Numbered from the stretch's first letter, positions 44,619-54,326 are shown. The stretch: DNA of 64,000 nucleotides from JACMNW01 sp031406155 (GCA_031406155.1 JANOGW010000059.1:1-64000), one strand, 5' to 3'. Made by a program: numbers and translations. Notes: a model not told the origin generated them from the letters alone.

Positions 44619-45224
44619 ATGGCCCTATCTGATAACCTGCACACGCGGCTGGTGGTATGGGCGAAGGTAGTGCTGCCCTTGCTGGCGCTGGTTCTGCTGG
44701 CCACGCTGTTCTTGTTTTCACGCCAGATCGACCCGACCGATGCCATCCCCTATGCCGAAGTGGATGTCGAGGAACGCGCGCGTGAACCGCGCCTGACCCA
44801 ACCCACCTACGCCGGTGTCACGTCTGATGGATCGGCCCTTTCCGTTGCCGCCGCAGAGGCACGCCCTAATGATGCGACCGGCGTCAGCACTGCAAACACC
44901 ATCATCGGCAAACTGGAAACCCCCGATGGCGCGCAGATTGACATGATTGCCGCGACCGGCGTGCTGGATACCGAGGCCGGCCTGATGACGCTGGATGGCG
45001 GGGTTACGCTGACCACGACAACCGGCTATGAAATCCAGACCCAATCGCTGGTCACACGGCTTGACCAGACCGGGCTTTCCAGCCCCGGTGCTGTGACTGC
45101 AATTGGTCCGATGGGGCAGATCGATGCAGGCGAAATGATCCTGACCCAAGACCCCAAGCAGCCGGATGCCTATCTAATGGTGTTCAAGCGCCATGTAAGA
45201 CTGCTATATACTCCCGCAAATTGA
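44619..45224 (+). CDS. lptC: LPS export ABC transporter periplasmic protein LptC
   Basis: Bitopic protein of 201 residues: one N-terminal membrane anchor (VVLPLLALVLLATLFLFS) and a periplasmic beta-jellyroll of the LptC/DUF1239 type. It accepts LPS from LptBFG and passes it to LptA. It starts five bases after kdsD and is followed by lptA, the standard order. Sequence conservation is low in this family, so the assignment rests partly on context. Confidence 0.85.
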   Translation: MALSDNLHTRLVVWAKVVLPLLALVLLATLFLFSRQIDPTDAIPYAEVDVEERAREPRLTQPTYAGVTSDGSALSVAAAEARPNDATGVSTANTIIGKLETPDGAQIDMIAATGVLDTEAGLMTLDGGVTLTTTTGYEIQTQSLVTRLDQTGLSSPGAVTAIGPMGQIDAGEMILTQDPKQPDAYLMVFKRHVRLLYTPAN

Positions 45225-45246
45225 ACAGACGGATTTGAGGCAAGGC

Positions 45247-45744
45247 ATGTTTATTCCGACGACAACGCTGGCGGCGCTGCTGGCCTTTGGCATGATCTCC
45301 GCTCCTGTGAATGCTCAACAAGCCGACATCGCCTTTGGCGGCGTGCAGCAAGACACCTCGTTGCCGGTGACGATGGATGCGGATGCCTTGTCGATCAACA
45401 ACGCCGATGGCACTGCGGTGTTTTCGGGCAATGTGATCGTGGTTCAGGGGGAAATGCGCCTGACCGCCAGTGAAGTGCAGGTTGAATACACGCCCGACGG
45501 TGGTGGCATCAAAACCCTGCATGCCTTGGGGGGCGTGACTTTGACCACTGCCGCCGATGCCGCCGAGGCACGCGACGCCGTCTATACGATAGACACGGGC
45601 AATGTGGTGATGACTGGTGACGTGCTGTTGACGCAGGGGCAGAACGCCATTTCCGGTCAGAAACTGGTGATCAACCTGAAGGATGGAACCGGCGTCATGG
45701 AGGGGCGGGTGCAAACCGTGTTCACCCCGGGTGCGGACGAGTGA
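45247..45744 (+). CDS. lptA: LPS transport periplasmic protein LptA
   Basis: Small periplasmic protein of 165 residues with a signal peptide (TTTLAALLAFGMISAPVNAQ, cleavage after VNA). The OstA-type repeat domain includes LPVTMDADALSINN, AVFSGNVIVVQGEM and AISGQKLVINLKDGTG. It forms the bridge carrying LPS across the periplasm. The ATG at 45247 sits behind AAGG; the stop overlaps the GTG start of lptB by four bases. Confidence 0.9.
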   Translation: MFIPTTTLAALLAFGMISAPVNAQQADIAFGGVQQDTSLPVTMDADALSINNADGTAVFSGNVIVVQGEMRLTASEVQVEYTPDGGGIKTLHALGGVTLTTAADAAEARDAVYTIDTGNVVMTGDVLLTQGQNAISGQKLVINLKDGTGVMEGRVQTVFTPGADE

Positions 45745-46502
45745 CCAATCCCCCTGAACTGACCGTCACCGAAGGCAACGCAGGGCTTCAGATCATCAAT
45801 CTGCGCAAAAGCTACAAGCGCCGCCCAGTCATCCGGGATGTGTCGATGCGCCTGAACCGGGGCGAGATCGTGGCATTGCTTGGGCCCAACGGGTCGGGCA
45901 AGACCACCTGCTTTTATTCCATCGCCGGACTGGTCACACCGGAAGGCGGGCAGGTCATCATCGATGGCCGCGATGTGACGTCGCTGCCGATGTATCGCCG
46001 CGCACGTCTGGGCATTGGCTATCTGCCGCAGGAAGTTTCGATCTTTCGCGGCCTGTCGGTTGAAAACAACATCCTGTCGGTTCTGGAAATTGCAGTTGCT
46101 GATCGCCACAAACGCCGCGAGCGGCTGGAAGAACTGCTGTCCGAATTCTCGATAACGCATTTACGACAAGCCCCGGCGCTGGCGCTTTCGGGTGGCGAGC
46201 GTCGGCGAGTGGAAATTGCCCGCTGTCTGGCGGCCGATCCGAAGTATCTTTTGCTTGATGAACCCTTCGCGGGGGTCGACCCGATTGCGGTGGGCGATAT
46301 CCGGCATCTGGTACAAGATCTCAAGAGCCGGGGCATCGGCGTTCTGATCACCGACCATAACGTACGGGAAACGTTGGGCATTGTTGACCGCGCCTATATC
46401 TTGCACGATGGTAAGGTCCTGATGAGCGGCACCACAGACGAGGTCGTGCGCGATGAAACAGTGCGGCGGGTCTATCTGGGGCAGAACTTCCGCATCAACT
46501 GA
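45741..46502 (+). CDS. lptB: LPS export ABC transporter ATPase LptB
   Basis: ATPase of 253 residues that drives LPS extraction with LptFG (encoded elsewhere). It has Walker A GPNGSGKTTCFYSI, the Q-loop GYLPQEVSIFRGLSVENNI, signature LSGGERRRVEIAR, Walker B YLLLDEPFAGVDP and switch His in LITDHNVRETL, with the LptB-specific C-terminal IAYVLHDGKV-like AYILHDGKVLMSGT. It starts at GTG overlapping lptA. It is the last gene of the rnd-kdsD-lptCAB unit; hpf follows after 254 bases. Confidence 0.95.
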   Translation: MTNPPELTVTEGNAGLQIINLRKSYKRRPVIRDVSMRLNRGEIVALLGPNGSGKTTCFYSIAGLVTPEGGQVIIDGRDVTSLPMYRRARLGIGYLPQEVSIFRGLSVENNILSVLEIAVADRHKRRERLEELLSEFSITHLRQAPALALSGGERRRVEIARCLAADPKYLLLDEPFAGVDPIAVGDIRHLVQDLKSRGIGVLITDHNVRETLGIVDRAYILHDGKVLMSGTTDEVVRDETVRRVYLGQNFRIN

Positions 46503-46756
46503 GGCCGGGATTGCCTGCGCCTATCGGTGCACTAAGCAACCGTTTCGCGTCGAAGCTGTTGACAAGCGCCCCCTATGTGCCGCCAAATACTCGTGATGCG
46601 TGTAGCGATCACCAAAACAGATATATTCAAAGCGGCCGGCGCAAGCCTGGGCCACCGCCCCATCTGCCACGCATCGAACGTCACCCGATTACCAGCTTGG
46701 CAGGCCCCGGCGTACTGCGCGCCCGGGCCCTTGCCCGTCCGCACGAAGGAGGCATT

Positions 46757-47341
46757 ATGCGCTACCAGATCTCTGGCAAACAAATCGACATCGGCGAGGC
46801 TCTGCAATCCCATGTGAAAGCGGAATTGGGCGAGATCGTCGAAAAATATGCACAACGCCCGACCGAGGTGATCGTCTTCTTTTCGCGCGTCGCCCATGAG
46901 TTTTCCTGTGAGACCATTTTGCACCTGTCGACTGGCCTGAATGCGCAAGCCAAGGGTCACGCAACCGAGATTTACGCGGCATTCGAGTCGTGCCGCGAAA
47001 AGATGGACAAGCAGTTGCGTCGTTACAAGCGCCGTTTGCGCAACCATCACCGCGACCGCGCTGAACCCGTTGAGTTTGATGGCGGTTCGTCCTATATTCT
47101 GGCCGCATCCGAAGATCACGACGATCATGGGGATGTCGAACCTGACACGCTGCAACCGATTGTTATCGCCGAGATGGAAACCAAGATTCCCTCGATAACG
47201 GTTGGCGAAGCGGTTATGCAGTTGGAGATTGGCGCGCAGCGCATGTTGGTTTTTCGCAACGAAGGCCATGGTGGTGTGAATGTTGTTTATCGGCGTGACG
47301 ACGGGAATATCGGCTGGATAGACCCACGCAACGCCAAGTAA
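46757..47341 (+). CDS. hpf: Ribosome hibernation promoting factor, long form
   Basis: Stationary-phase ribosome-binding protein of 194 residues. The N-terminal S30AE domain (1-105) starts MRYQISGKQIDIGEAL and binds the decoding site. The C-terminal domain (about 135-194) with AVMQLEIGAQRMLVFRN and YRRDDGNIGWIDP marks the long form that dimerises ribosomes. A near-perfect Shine-Dalgarno (AAGGAGG, about 46746-46752) lies four bases before the ATG, so the long upstream open frame is not used. It is followed closely by ptsN, the usual alphaproteobacterial order; rpoN, common between lptB and hpf in other groups, is absent here. Confidence 0.94.
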   Translation: MRYQISGKQIDIGEALQSHVKAELGEIVEKYAQRPTEVIVFFSRVAHEFSCETILHLSTGLNAQAKGHATEIYAAFESCREKMDKQLRRYKRRLRNHHRDRAEPVEFDGGSSYILAASEDHDDHGDVEPDTLQPIVIAEMETKIPSITVGEAVMQLEIGAQRMLVFRNEGHGGVNVVYRRDDGNIGWIDPRNAK

Positions 47342-47377
47342 AGCGCCCGCTATGTGGCGCAGGAATTCGCGACACTC

Positions 47378-47842
47378 ATGGAACTTGCAAAACTGTTGAT
47401 CCCCGGTGCGGTACGTGTCGTTGCGCAGTTAACCAGCAAGAAACGCCTTTTTCAGGAATTGGGCGAGCTGGCGTCGCAGGCCTACGGGCTGAATTCTGCG
47501 ATGGCAATTGACGGCCTTCAGGAACGCGAAAGCTTGGGCCCAACCGGGGTCGGGCACGGCATCGCCATACCGCACGCACGTCTGGAAGACCTGCCCCGCA
47601 TCATCGGCGTTTTCCTGCGGCTAGAACGCCCGCTGGATTACGACTCGGTTGATCGGCAGCCGGTTGACCTGATCTTTGCCCTTTTCGCGCCCAAGGATTC
47701 CGGGGTGGATCACCTGAAGGCACTGGCGCTGGTGTCACGCACCATGCGCGATCCGGGTATCCGTGCAAAACTGCGCGCCAACACGGATGCCGGTAAACTT
47801 CACGCCATCTTGACGGAGTCGCGGGCCAGTCAGGCGGCGTAG
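47378..47842 (+). CDS. ptsN: PTS IIA-like nitrogen regulatory protein PtsN
   Basis: Regulatory phospho-acceptor of 154 residues (EIIA-Ntr) of the nitrogen PTS, which adjusts potassium, phosphate and nitrogen physiology rather than sugar import. The active-site His is in GVGHGIAIPHARL and the C-terminal part has LIFALFAPKDSGVDHLKALA. The ATG at 47378 matches the usual start of the family; a GTG at 47354 would add eight residues. It follows hpf by 36 bases and is convergent with the sulfotransferase gene. Confidence 0.93.
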   Translation: MELAKLLIPGAVRVVAQLTSKKRLFQELGELASQAYGLNSAMAIDGLQERESLGPTGVGHGIAIPHARLEDLPRIIGVFLRLERPLDYDSVDRQPVDLIFALFAPKDSGVDHLKALALVSRTMRDPGIRAKLRANTDAGKLHAILTESRASQAA

Positions 47843-47898
47843 AGCATATCCGACCAAAGGGCTTCCAGTTTGTCGAAAGACACGGCTGATATCAAAGC

Positions 47899-49290
47899 TT
47901 AGCGCCAGTCGGCAAAGCCAAAACCCACGTAATCGCGTGCATAGGCATCACGTGTCGCCGCCTCGATATCCTTGTCATAGACGGCCTCAAGTGCGGGCAA
48001 TTCTTCGGTCGGCACGGGCGGGCACATTGCACCCACCTCTGCCGCAAGCGCCACCAGACCTTCGGACAAGCGATCTTCGCGCAGTACGTGATCGGGGCCC
48101 TGAAACTGTGCCAGACCCTTAAGAACCGCCGTCTGCGAGGCCCATCGCACATCCACCCGAAACCCGGTTTGCCCGGCAAGGTTCAACTTCAGGAACTGCA
48201 AGAACCCCAGGAACGCCGCGTGATGTGCTGCGATATCGGCGATATCAGATCCGGCCGGCGGCAGGTTGACCTTGTAATTGCGGGCAAGCAGTCCGCGCAG
48301 TTCCGGCAGCTTGCCCGACAGCACACGATCAGCGAACGCCGCATAGGCCCGCAGCACCGGATGCCGTAACACCGTGAAACTGCGATGCCCGGGGTGGCCT
48401 TTTTTCCACTGACGCAGTGATTTCTGGTTGAAGTCGCCAGTCACATTGCCATAGCCGCCTAGCCAGGCCGCAACCGCCGCGTCCGTTCCGCCACGCATCG
48501 GCATGTACAAAAGCCCGGCGTCATCCGATGCCAGGAACCCCGGAATGCCGGGGCTGCGGTGCGGCTCGAACGCGGGCACATGGCCCAGACCAAACAGGTC
48601 AAGCCGCGCCAGCGCCGATTCCATTTCGGCAAGGTTGGTGACCTTGTCGGTCAGACCCGCAGGGTTCTGCTTCTTCAGCGCGGTATCCGGGCCGGCCAGT
48701 CGCGCATCTACCCCAAGGTACCGCGCCAACCCGTTCAGCACGGCAATATCCTGCAAATCCTCATAATCCAGCTGAAACGCCGCTTGTCCGGTCTGCTGCA
48801 GCGCACCCCGGATGGTGCCCAGAAACTCTTGCATTTGCGCCAGATAGGCTTGAAATTCACGCGGCTCGAACCGCACTTTGGCAGTTTTCAACGCCTTGCC
48901 ATCGCCCAGTTTCCATTGCCCGGTTTCCCGTACGATCTGCAAAGACACGTAACTTTCCAACGGGTTTCGGGTCAGGATGATCTTGGCACAGCGGTCATCC
49001 GCCAGAACGGCATCCAGAACGCGCGGATCGTGATCGTGGAACATCCGAAACCCCGACAGCCCCGGGGTCATGTCCTTCATCCGGCGCAGCATCGCCAGCG
49101 GATCGGCCTCACGCGCGGCCATCGTGATGCCGAACAATTCAAGCTGGTTGTTCTTGCCGATGAAGGACGGGTTGAAAACCTCGCCCCAGCAAACCACGCC
49201 GGCCAGTGCATTCAGGTTTGCTTCCAGATAGTTCGATCCTGTGCGCATCCCTGCCAGGACCACAAAGCTGTCAAACCGCGCCTTTGCCAA
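47899..49290 (-). CDS. Sulfotransferase with two sulfotransferase-like domains
   Basis: Protein of 463 residues. The first half has the PAPS-binding 5'-phosphosulfate loop LAGMRTGSNYLEANL (residues 12-26) and the 3'-phosphate motif IILTRNPLESYVSLQ (about 104-118), typical of bacterial carbohydrate sulfotransferases such as NodH. The second half has FTVLRHPVLRAYAAFADRVL (about 302-321), the 3'-phosphate motif of a different sulfotransferase subfamily, but no clear 5' loop was found before it. It would move sulfate from PAPS to a sugar. It lies three bases after a GT14-type gene and near cysQ, whose product removes the PAP by-product. Confidence 0.82.
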   Translation of the reverse strand: MAKARFDSFVVLAGMRTGSNYLEANLNALAGVVCWGEVFNPSFIGKNNQLELFGITMAAREADPLAMLRRMKDMTPGLSGFRMFHDHDPRVLDAVLADDRCAKIILTRNPLESYVSLQIVRETGQWKLGDGKALKTAKVRFEPREFQAYLAQMQEFLGTIRGALQQTGQAAFQLDYEDLQDIAVLNGLARYLGVDARLAGPDTALKKQNPAGLTDKVTNLAEMESALARLDLFGLGHVPAFEPHRSPGIPGFLASDDAGLLYMPMRGGTDAAVAAWLGGYGNVTGDFNQKSLRQWKKGHPGHRSFTVLRHPVLRAYAAFADRVLSGKLPELRGLLARNYKVNLPPAGSDIADIAAHHAAFLGFLQFLKLNLAGQTGFRVDVRWASQTAVLKGLAQFQGPDHVLREDRLSEGLVALAAEVGAMCPPVPTEELPALEAVYDKDIEAATRDAYARDYVGFGFADWR

Positions 49291-49293
49291 TCG

Positions 49294-50991
49294 TCATCTC
49301 ACCAGATAAGGCCGAGCGCGGCGCGTGGGGATGGGGTGCTGATCATCGCTGACCGGGAAATCCCCCATCAAGGTGGGTTGCATGCCCTGATTTCTAAGGC
49401 TTTGCAAGAACTGGCCAAAGCCCGCCAGGTCTGCCAACCGCGGCGCTTCGGCCAATCGGCGCATCGCCCGCGGGCTGATCTCATCTACTATGGTTTGCAA
49501 GGGTTCCATCGGGCTGTCGACAAATTCCGCCATGGTCCAGATACGCACCCGCGCCTTTGCTGTAGCGCCGCGTAGCAATTTCAGATGCTCCGCCTCGATC
49601 CGCTGCATCAGTGCCGCCGCCTTGCGAACTTCGGATGCATCGAGGTCGGAATGAAACAGCGGCACCGCCCAGGCACCCGAAATGACCGAGATCTGCGCAT
49701 TGGCATCCGCCGCAATGAACGGTGTGATCGTTTGCAGATCACGCGGACTAAGTTGAAAGCACTGTCGCTCGCCCCGGGTGTTCCAGATCAGGTTTGTCAG
49801 AAAACTTTGCGCATTATAGTCACGCACCGCCGCACTATCAGGTAAACCACCGCTGAAGATGGTCTCATTTCCAGCGAATTCGACACGCTCTGGCGCGAAA
49901 AGATTGCCATGCACCCGCGCGCCCGAAACCTTGGAAAGCCACCGATCAAAGTCTTCAAACAACTCGCCAAAGCCTTGAAACACGGAATAAGGCGCTGCCG
50001 TCCGGCCATTTTCCCACGACTTTTTCGGAAACCTGCTTTGCATGTACAGCCCGGGTCTGCCTTTGGTTCGTCGTTCCACCGCCTTGGCAAACAAACGGTC
50101 GATCTTGCCCGCGTTCGGTTCTGCCGCAACCTGCGCTACGGCATCTTCCGTAAGGAATGTCCGGTACAGCTTGGCCGCATGGGGCCAGATCTTGCGGGCG
50201 ACAAAACAATCCGACCGACGCAGCAATTGCAGGTGATCGTCGTAAAAGATATGCGGCTTGCCCTGAAAATCGAACTTCGACAGCGTCAGGGACCGGCTTT
50301 CGACGCGGGTCGAAAATTGCCGCACCAGAGTTTGAAAATAGGACTCGTCCGGTATCCAGACCCGTCGAAAATACCGGTCATGCGCCTCACGGTCGGGGTT
50401 GGACAGGATGGCGGCCAGCGTCTTGCGCGTCAGGCACCACCATTGGCTTCCCAGATGCGGCACAACACCTGCCGGTATGCGGCGGCGAAGCCCGATCCGG
50501 CGTTGCAACCGGACATAGCCATCAAACAACCGTCGCTGTTTGCGCCATGAAAACGGAAAGCGCATGGTAAATCGTTCGATATCAAGGCCGCCGATCGTCC
50601 AGCCCACATCTTCGGTGGTGACGGATTCGATGAAATCGGTCTGCGGATGCCGGGCTAGATAGGAGACAAGATCTTCCACCGGGCGCAGCGGCAGGCAGAA
50701 CCCCGAGGCCAGGAAGACATGCCCCACCCCCGGATACAGCCGCAGCATCATTTCCGACGCGCTTTGCGTTGCCGCAACCAACCCCCACGTCCCCCATTCG
50801 CAGGCATAGCGCCGCGAAAATTGCACAGCCTCCAGGTCTGACAAATCGCTAACCAGTTTGTCATAGGCACGCCGTTTCACTCGGATGTCGACATGGATGA
50901 TGACCGGGCAGCCATGCTTGGCCCAATGCCGCGCCACCTGTGCGGCACGGTCAAGTGCTGTGTGGCACATCATGATGAAGCCGACGCTCAT
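49294..50991 (-). CDS. Beta-1,6-N-acetylglucosaminyltransferase-like protein (GT14, with C-terminal extension)
   Basis: Protein of 565 residues. The N-terminal 290 residues match the core-2/I-branching family: VGFIMMCHTALDRAAQVARHW, VIIHVDIRVKRRAYD, HVFLASGFCLPLRP, LGSQWWCLTR and WIPDESYFQTL. The remaining 270 residues form an extra domain seen with bacterial GT14 proteins (DUF5927-like), containing HGNLFAPERVEFAG and FQLSPRDLQTITPF. It probably adds a branching sugar to the surface glycan. It is followed by the sulfotransferase with a three-base gap, suggesting that the branch may be the sulfated part (inference). Confidence 0.85.
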   Translation of the reverse strand: MSVGFIMMCHTALDRAAQVARHWAKHGCPVIIHVDIRVKRRAYDKLVSDLSDLEAVQFSRRYACEWGTWGLVAATQSASEMMLRLYPGVGHVFLASGFCLPLRPVEDLVSYLARHPQTDFIESVTTEDVGWTIGGLDIERFTMRFPFSWRKQRRLFDGYVRLQRRIGLRRRIPAGVVPHLGSQWWCLTRKTLAAILSNPDREAHDRYFRRVWIPDESYFQTLVRQFSTRVESRSLTLSKFDFQGKPHIFYDDHLQLLRRSDCFVARKIWPHAAKLYRTFLTEDAVAQVAAEPNAGKIDRLFAKAVERRTKGRPGLYMQSRFPKKSWENGRTAAPYSVFQGFGELFEDFDRWLSKVSGARVHGNLFAPERVEFAGNETIFSGGLPDSAAVRDYNAQSFLTNLIWNTRGERQCFQLSPRDLQTITPFIAADANAQISVISGAWAVPLFHSDLDASEVRKAAALMQRIEAEHLKLLRGATAKARVRIWTMAEFVDSPMEPLQTIVDEISPRAMRRLAEAPRLADLAGFGQFLQSLRNQGMQPTLMGDFPVSDDQHPIPTRRARPYLVR

Positions 50992-51001
50992 CTGCCCCTC
51001 A

Positions 51002-52012
51002 TCAGGCCCAGTTGCCTTTTGACATCAGCCCCAGAATTTCCAACTGGCGCCAGTTGATGTATTTCTCGCTCCACTTGCACCACAGATCGGGATGTTCATC
51101 GAACCCTTCCTTGTAGGACTTGTATTCATGGCTGTTGGCATAGTGCTGACGCCGCTGCATCTCTTCTTGAGCCTTGGCCGTGAACGTATCCAGAAACTTG
51201 GCGTGCAACAAACACCCCGAGGCCTTTTCGCCCCCCCACTCATCATAGACCTGATTCAACCCACGCGGTAGTAACATATGAGTTGATCGAGCATAGGCAT
51301 AGCTGCGATCCCACTTTACCAGCGGAATTTTGTTCATTGCCGGCGCGCGTTCCGGTTGGTCGGTAAAGAAAGTGCGGGCACGCGGGCCACCTTGAATCCA
51401 CAGGTTTCCATACAGAGGATTGCGTGAAATCGAATAGTTTCCCGAATCAAACCAGGACGCGATTTCAAACGGGTCCTGCCCCTCATGGTACGGTTGCGTG
51501 TCAATCGGCCCCTTGGGATACATGTCGAGCAACATCGCCGAAAATGCCTTGATCGATGACGCATCAAGCCAGTCGGTCAGCGCCCTTAGCGGGCGCGTAT
51601 CGCAGAACGGATAGACAAGAAACTCATCCGCATCAACGACCACCGACCAGTGGCCATGGCCATAGCGGCCTTGCAGCCAAGTCAGCCAGTCCACCCCGAA
51701 GCGCGACCTTTTGTAGCTGTGCTTGGTTCCCCAGACCGACACATCGGGTTGCCGCGACAGATACTCGCGGGTGCCATCGGTGCTGTCATTGTCGACAAAC
51801 ATGAAGTGATCGACCCCAAGGTCGCGATAGTAGCGCAGGAAATAGGGCAGGCGCACCCGTTCGTTGCGCAGCGTCGAGTACAGCAAAATGTCATTTGGCC
51901 TGATCAGGGACACCCGGCTGACCACCGGCTTCAGTTCCCGGCGCTTGCGGAACGCGCGTATTTGCCAGCGCTTACGCTCCAGCCGCAGCCGATACCTGGA
52001 AAATATGCTCAC
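51002..52012 (-). CDS. Glycosyltransferase family 2/92-like protein
   Basis: Protein of 336 residues with LYSTLRNERVRLPYFLRYYRDLGVD at the start, FVDNDSTDGTREYL, the acidic VVVDADEFLVYP (metal site) and a distal HMLLPRG and HAKFLD region. This is the DUF4422/Glyco_tranf_2_4-like pattern of capsule and LPS side-chain transferases. The tail is rich in charged and aromatic residues. It lies ten bases before the GT14 gene and 46 bases after a family 4 glycosyltransferase, all on the minus strand. Confidence 0.85.
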   Translation of the reverse strand: MSIFSRYRLRLERKRWQIRAFRKRRELKPVVSRVSLIRPNDILLYSTLRNERVRLPYFLRYYRDLGVDHFMFVDNDSTDGTREYLSRQPDVSVWGTKHSYKRSRFGVDWLTWLQGRYGHGHWSVVVDADEFLVYPFCDTRPLRALTDWLDASSIKAFSAMLLDMYPKGPIDTQPYHEGQDPFEIASWFDSGNYSISRNPLYGNLWIQGGPRARTFFTDQPERAPAMNKIPLVKWDRSYAYARSTHMLLPRGLNQVYDEWGGEKASGCLLHAKFLDTFTAKAQEEMQRRQHYANSHEYKSYKEGFDEHPDLWCKWSEKYINWRQLEILGLMSKGNWA

Positions 52013-52058
52013 AAGCCGCGTTTCCCTGGGGGAACTTTCCCCAATTCCCGGTTACGCG

Positions 52059-53273
52059 TCAGGCTTTGCCGAAAACTTGATCGAAATGATCCGCCCAAGT
52101 TGGGGGAATACGGTAGTGCCGACCAGCATCACGCCCTTGCGTCCGGTGTTTCATTTGTTGGTTTATCGTCTTAGCCCAAGTATATACATCCGAGGTGTCA
52201 AGGTAAACCGGGTAGTCACCCAGCCTTTCGACCACAACGGGTAGTTTTCCGGTGAGTACAGGTATCCCCAACGCAGCTGCTTCGATCGGCGGCAGGCCAT
52301 AGCCTTCGGCAAAACTGGGGAACAGCAGCGCCTGCGCACCATGCAACAGGGCCGACACGGCTGCATCACCAAGATCATGCCGCATGGTGACCGCGCCGGT
52401 CGCAACCAGCGCATCCAACGCCTGAAACAGTGCCGGGTCCGCCCAGCCGCGATGGCCGACGATATACAGATGCGGCACCGGGTCGGGCCCCTCTTGCAAA
52501 CAGGTCCATATGTCGACCAGCAAGCTGATATTCTTTCTCGGCTCTATGGTGCCGAGGGCCACATAATACGGGTCCTTGATTTGACCCAAGGTGCGCGCGT
52601 CGGGTGTGGCAAGTACGACCCCAAGGGGGGCGGTCACGCCGGACGGAATGCGCCCAGCGCGCGCGAGATGGCCTTCGGTCTGTTGTCTGGTGCACTTCGC
52701 CGAGTGGATGACCTGATCGGCATAGGTCGACACCAGCCGCAGCTTTTCAGCGAAAGCACGGGTCACTCTTGCATCACAGAACTGCGGATGATCCAGCGGA
52801 ATGGTATCATGCAGCATTACAACGATCCGCCAGCCCGGCCGCGACCTGACGGCCTGCACCACACGGGCGCTCAGGTTGGCATGACCGACGTTGATGTATG
52901 CCGTGCCCCCCGGCAGCGCCCTGCGCAACAATGCCCCCAACCGGTGCGGCAAACAGCGTGCCATAGACAGCCGTCTTGCATCCGCCTCGGCCCGCACGCG
53001 CTGCGGCAGGTGACGTTGTGTCAGCAACCCCAGAATGTCCGCCCGACCCAGTGGCACCTGCCCTGCCGCCCGATCCGCGACCCCCCGCATACCAGCCCGG
53101 TCCAGCAAGACGAACCCCAGCGCCGTGCGGACAAGACCGAACAAGGGTTCGGGCCGCATCAGAAGATGTTGCATATATGCAAGCTCAACCCGATCGATCC
53201 CCGTCATCGGACCGCGCCCCAGACGAGACACCGTTCGCGTCAGGTCCAGCAACCGGGCCGAAGCCAATATCAC
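52059..53273 (-). CDS. Glycosyltransferase family 4
   Basis: GT-B glycosyltransferase of 404 residues. The donor domain is clear: YYVALGTIEPRKNISLLVD, HLYIVGHRGW, and LLFPSFAEGYGLPPIEAAALGIPVL, the EX7E region. The N-terminal 150 residues contain GIDRVELAYMQHLL, found in the group of mannosyl- or rhamnosyltransferase-like proteins. It starts at GTG at 53273, directly abutting the TAG of galU, with no ribosome site of its own, so translation depends on galU. Confidence 0.88.
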   Translation of the reverse strand: MILASARLLDLTRTVSRLGRGPMTGIDRVELAYMQHLLMRPEPLFGLVRTALGFVLLDRAGMRGVADRAAGQVPLGRADILGLLTQRHLPQRVRAEADARRLSMARCLPHRLGALLRRALPGGTAYINVGHANLSARVVQAVRSRPGWRIVVMLHDTIPLDHPQFCDARVTRAFAEKLRLVSTYADQVIHSAKCTRQQTEGHLARAGRIPSGVTAPLGVVLATPDARTLGQIKDPYYVALGTIEPRKNISLLVDIWTCLQEGPDPVPHLYIVGHRGWADPALFQALDALVATGAVTMRHDLGDAAVSALLHGAQALLFPSFAEGYGLPPIEAAALGIPVLTGKLPVVVERLGDYPVYLDTSDVYTWAKTINQQMKHRTQGRDAGRHYRIPPTWADHFDQVFGKA

Positions 53274-54170
53274 CTATTGCGCCGCTTTCTGCTGCGGGGC
53301 GATGTCGGTCAGATATTGCGCAAACTCCTCGCGAAGATCGGGGCGTTCAAGTGCGAAGGCGACCGTCGCCTGCAAGAACCCCGCTTTTGACCCGCAATCA
53401 TAGCGCTGCCCGCGAAATCGAAACCCGTAGACCCGATCCTTGCCGTTGATCTCTTCGGCGATGGCATCGGTCAACTGGATCTCGCCTCCCGCACCTTGCT
53501 TCATGCGGTTCAGGTTGGTCAGCACATTTGGCGTCAGGATATAGCGGCCGATTACCGCAAGATTTGACGGCGCATCTTCGGGTTTGGGCTTTTCAACCAT
53601 GCCCTTGGCCACCACGATCGAGCCCATATCCTCGCCGATATCGAGCACACCGTAGGACGACGCCTTTTCGGGCGGCACTTCCATTGCGGCAACCATATTG
53701 CCGCCGGTCTTCTCGTAGGCTTCGATCATTTGGGCCAGACAGGGTTTGTCGGCGGCGATCACGTCATCGGGCAGCAGCACGGCGAAGGGTTCGTTGCCAA
53801 TCAGGCGGCGTGCGCACCAGACGGCGTGCCCCAGACCCATGGGCCGGTTCTGGCGCACATAGGCAATGGCGCCGCTGTCCATATTGGTATCGCGCAGGAT
53901 TTGCAGCAGTTCCGTCTTGCCCTGCCGCTTGAGCGTGCTTTCCAATTCGGGCGAATGGTCGAAGTAATCCTCCAGCGCGGACTTGCCGCGCGAGGTGACA
54001 AAGATGAATTCCTTGATGCCTGCCGCACGCGCCTCATCAATCGCGTATTGGATCAACGGTCGATCGACCAGCGTCATGATCTCTTTCGGGATCGATTTCG
54101 TGGCGGGCAAGAACCGAGTTCCTTGCCCCGCCACCGGAAAGACAGCCTTGGTAACCTTTTTGATCTTCAT
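53274..54170 (-). CDS. galU: UTP-glucose-1-phosphate uridylyltransferase
   Basis: Enzyme of 298 residues making UDP-glucose. The nucleotide-binding GQGTRFLPATKSIPKE (about 15-30), the GLGHAVWCAR loop near 108, LPDDVI at the metal site and IVEKPKPE-like MVEKPKPEDAPS near 167 are all present. The length is normal. The ATG at 54170 is preferred over a TTG two codons earlier. Within the cluster it feeds UDP-glucose, and through an unlinked dehydrogenase UDP-glucuronate, to the UDP-xylose synthase encoded on the other strand. Confidence 0.95.
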   Translation of the reverse strand: MKIKKVTKAVFPVAGQGTRFLPATKSIPKEIMTLVDRPLIQYAIDEARAAGIKEFIFVTSRGKSALEDYFDHSPELESTLKRQGKTELLQILRDTNMDSGAIAYVRQNRPMGLGHAVWCARRLIGNEPFAVLLPDDVIAADKPCLAQMIEAYEKTGGNMVAAMEVPPEKASSYGVLDIGEDMGSIVVAKGMVEKPKPEDAPSNLAVIGRYILTPNVLTNLNRMKQGAGGEIQLTDAIAEEINGKDRVYGFRFRGQRYDCGSKAGFLQATVAFALERPDLREEFAQYLTDIAPQQKAAQ

Positions 54171-54326
54171 GTCCAACTCACTCGCTCAGGGTGCAACTCG
54201 CAGGCTTCCAATCTATATCTTTGCTCAACAATCTATCCTATTTGCGGCCAACTGTTGGCCGGTTTGCAAGTTATTCCAACCTCCGGATTAAGGCTGCGCA
54301 GTCCGCAATGCCTCCGGTTGTTATAT

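Noticed and set aside
46559..46600. TTGACA as a sigma-70 promoter for hpf
   Set aside because: A -35-like box is present but no -10 box lies at 16-18 bases.
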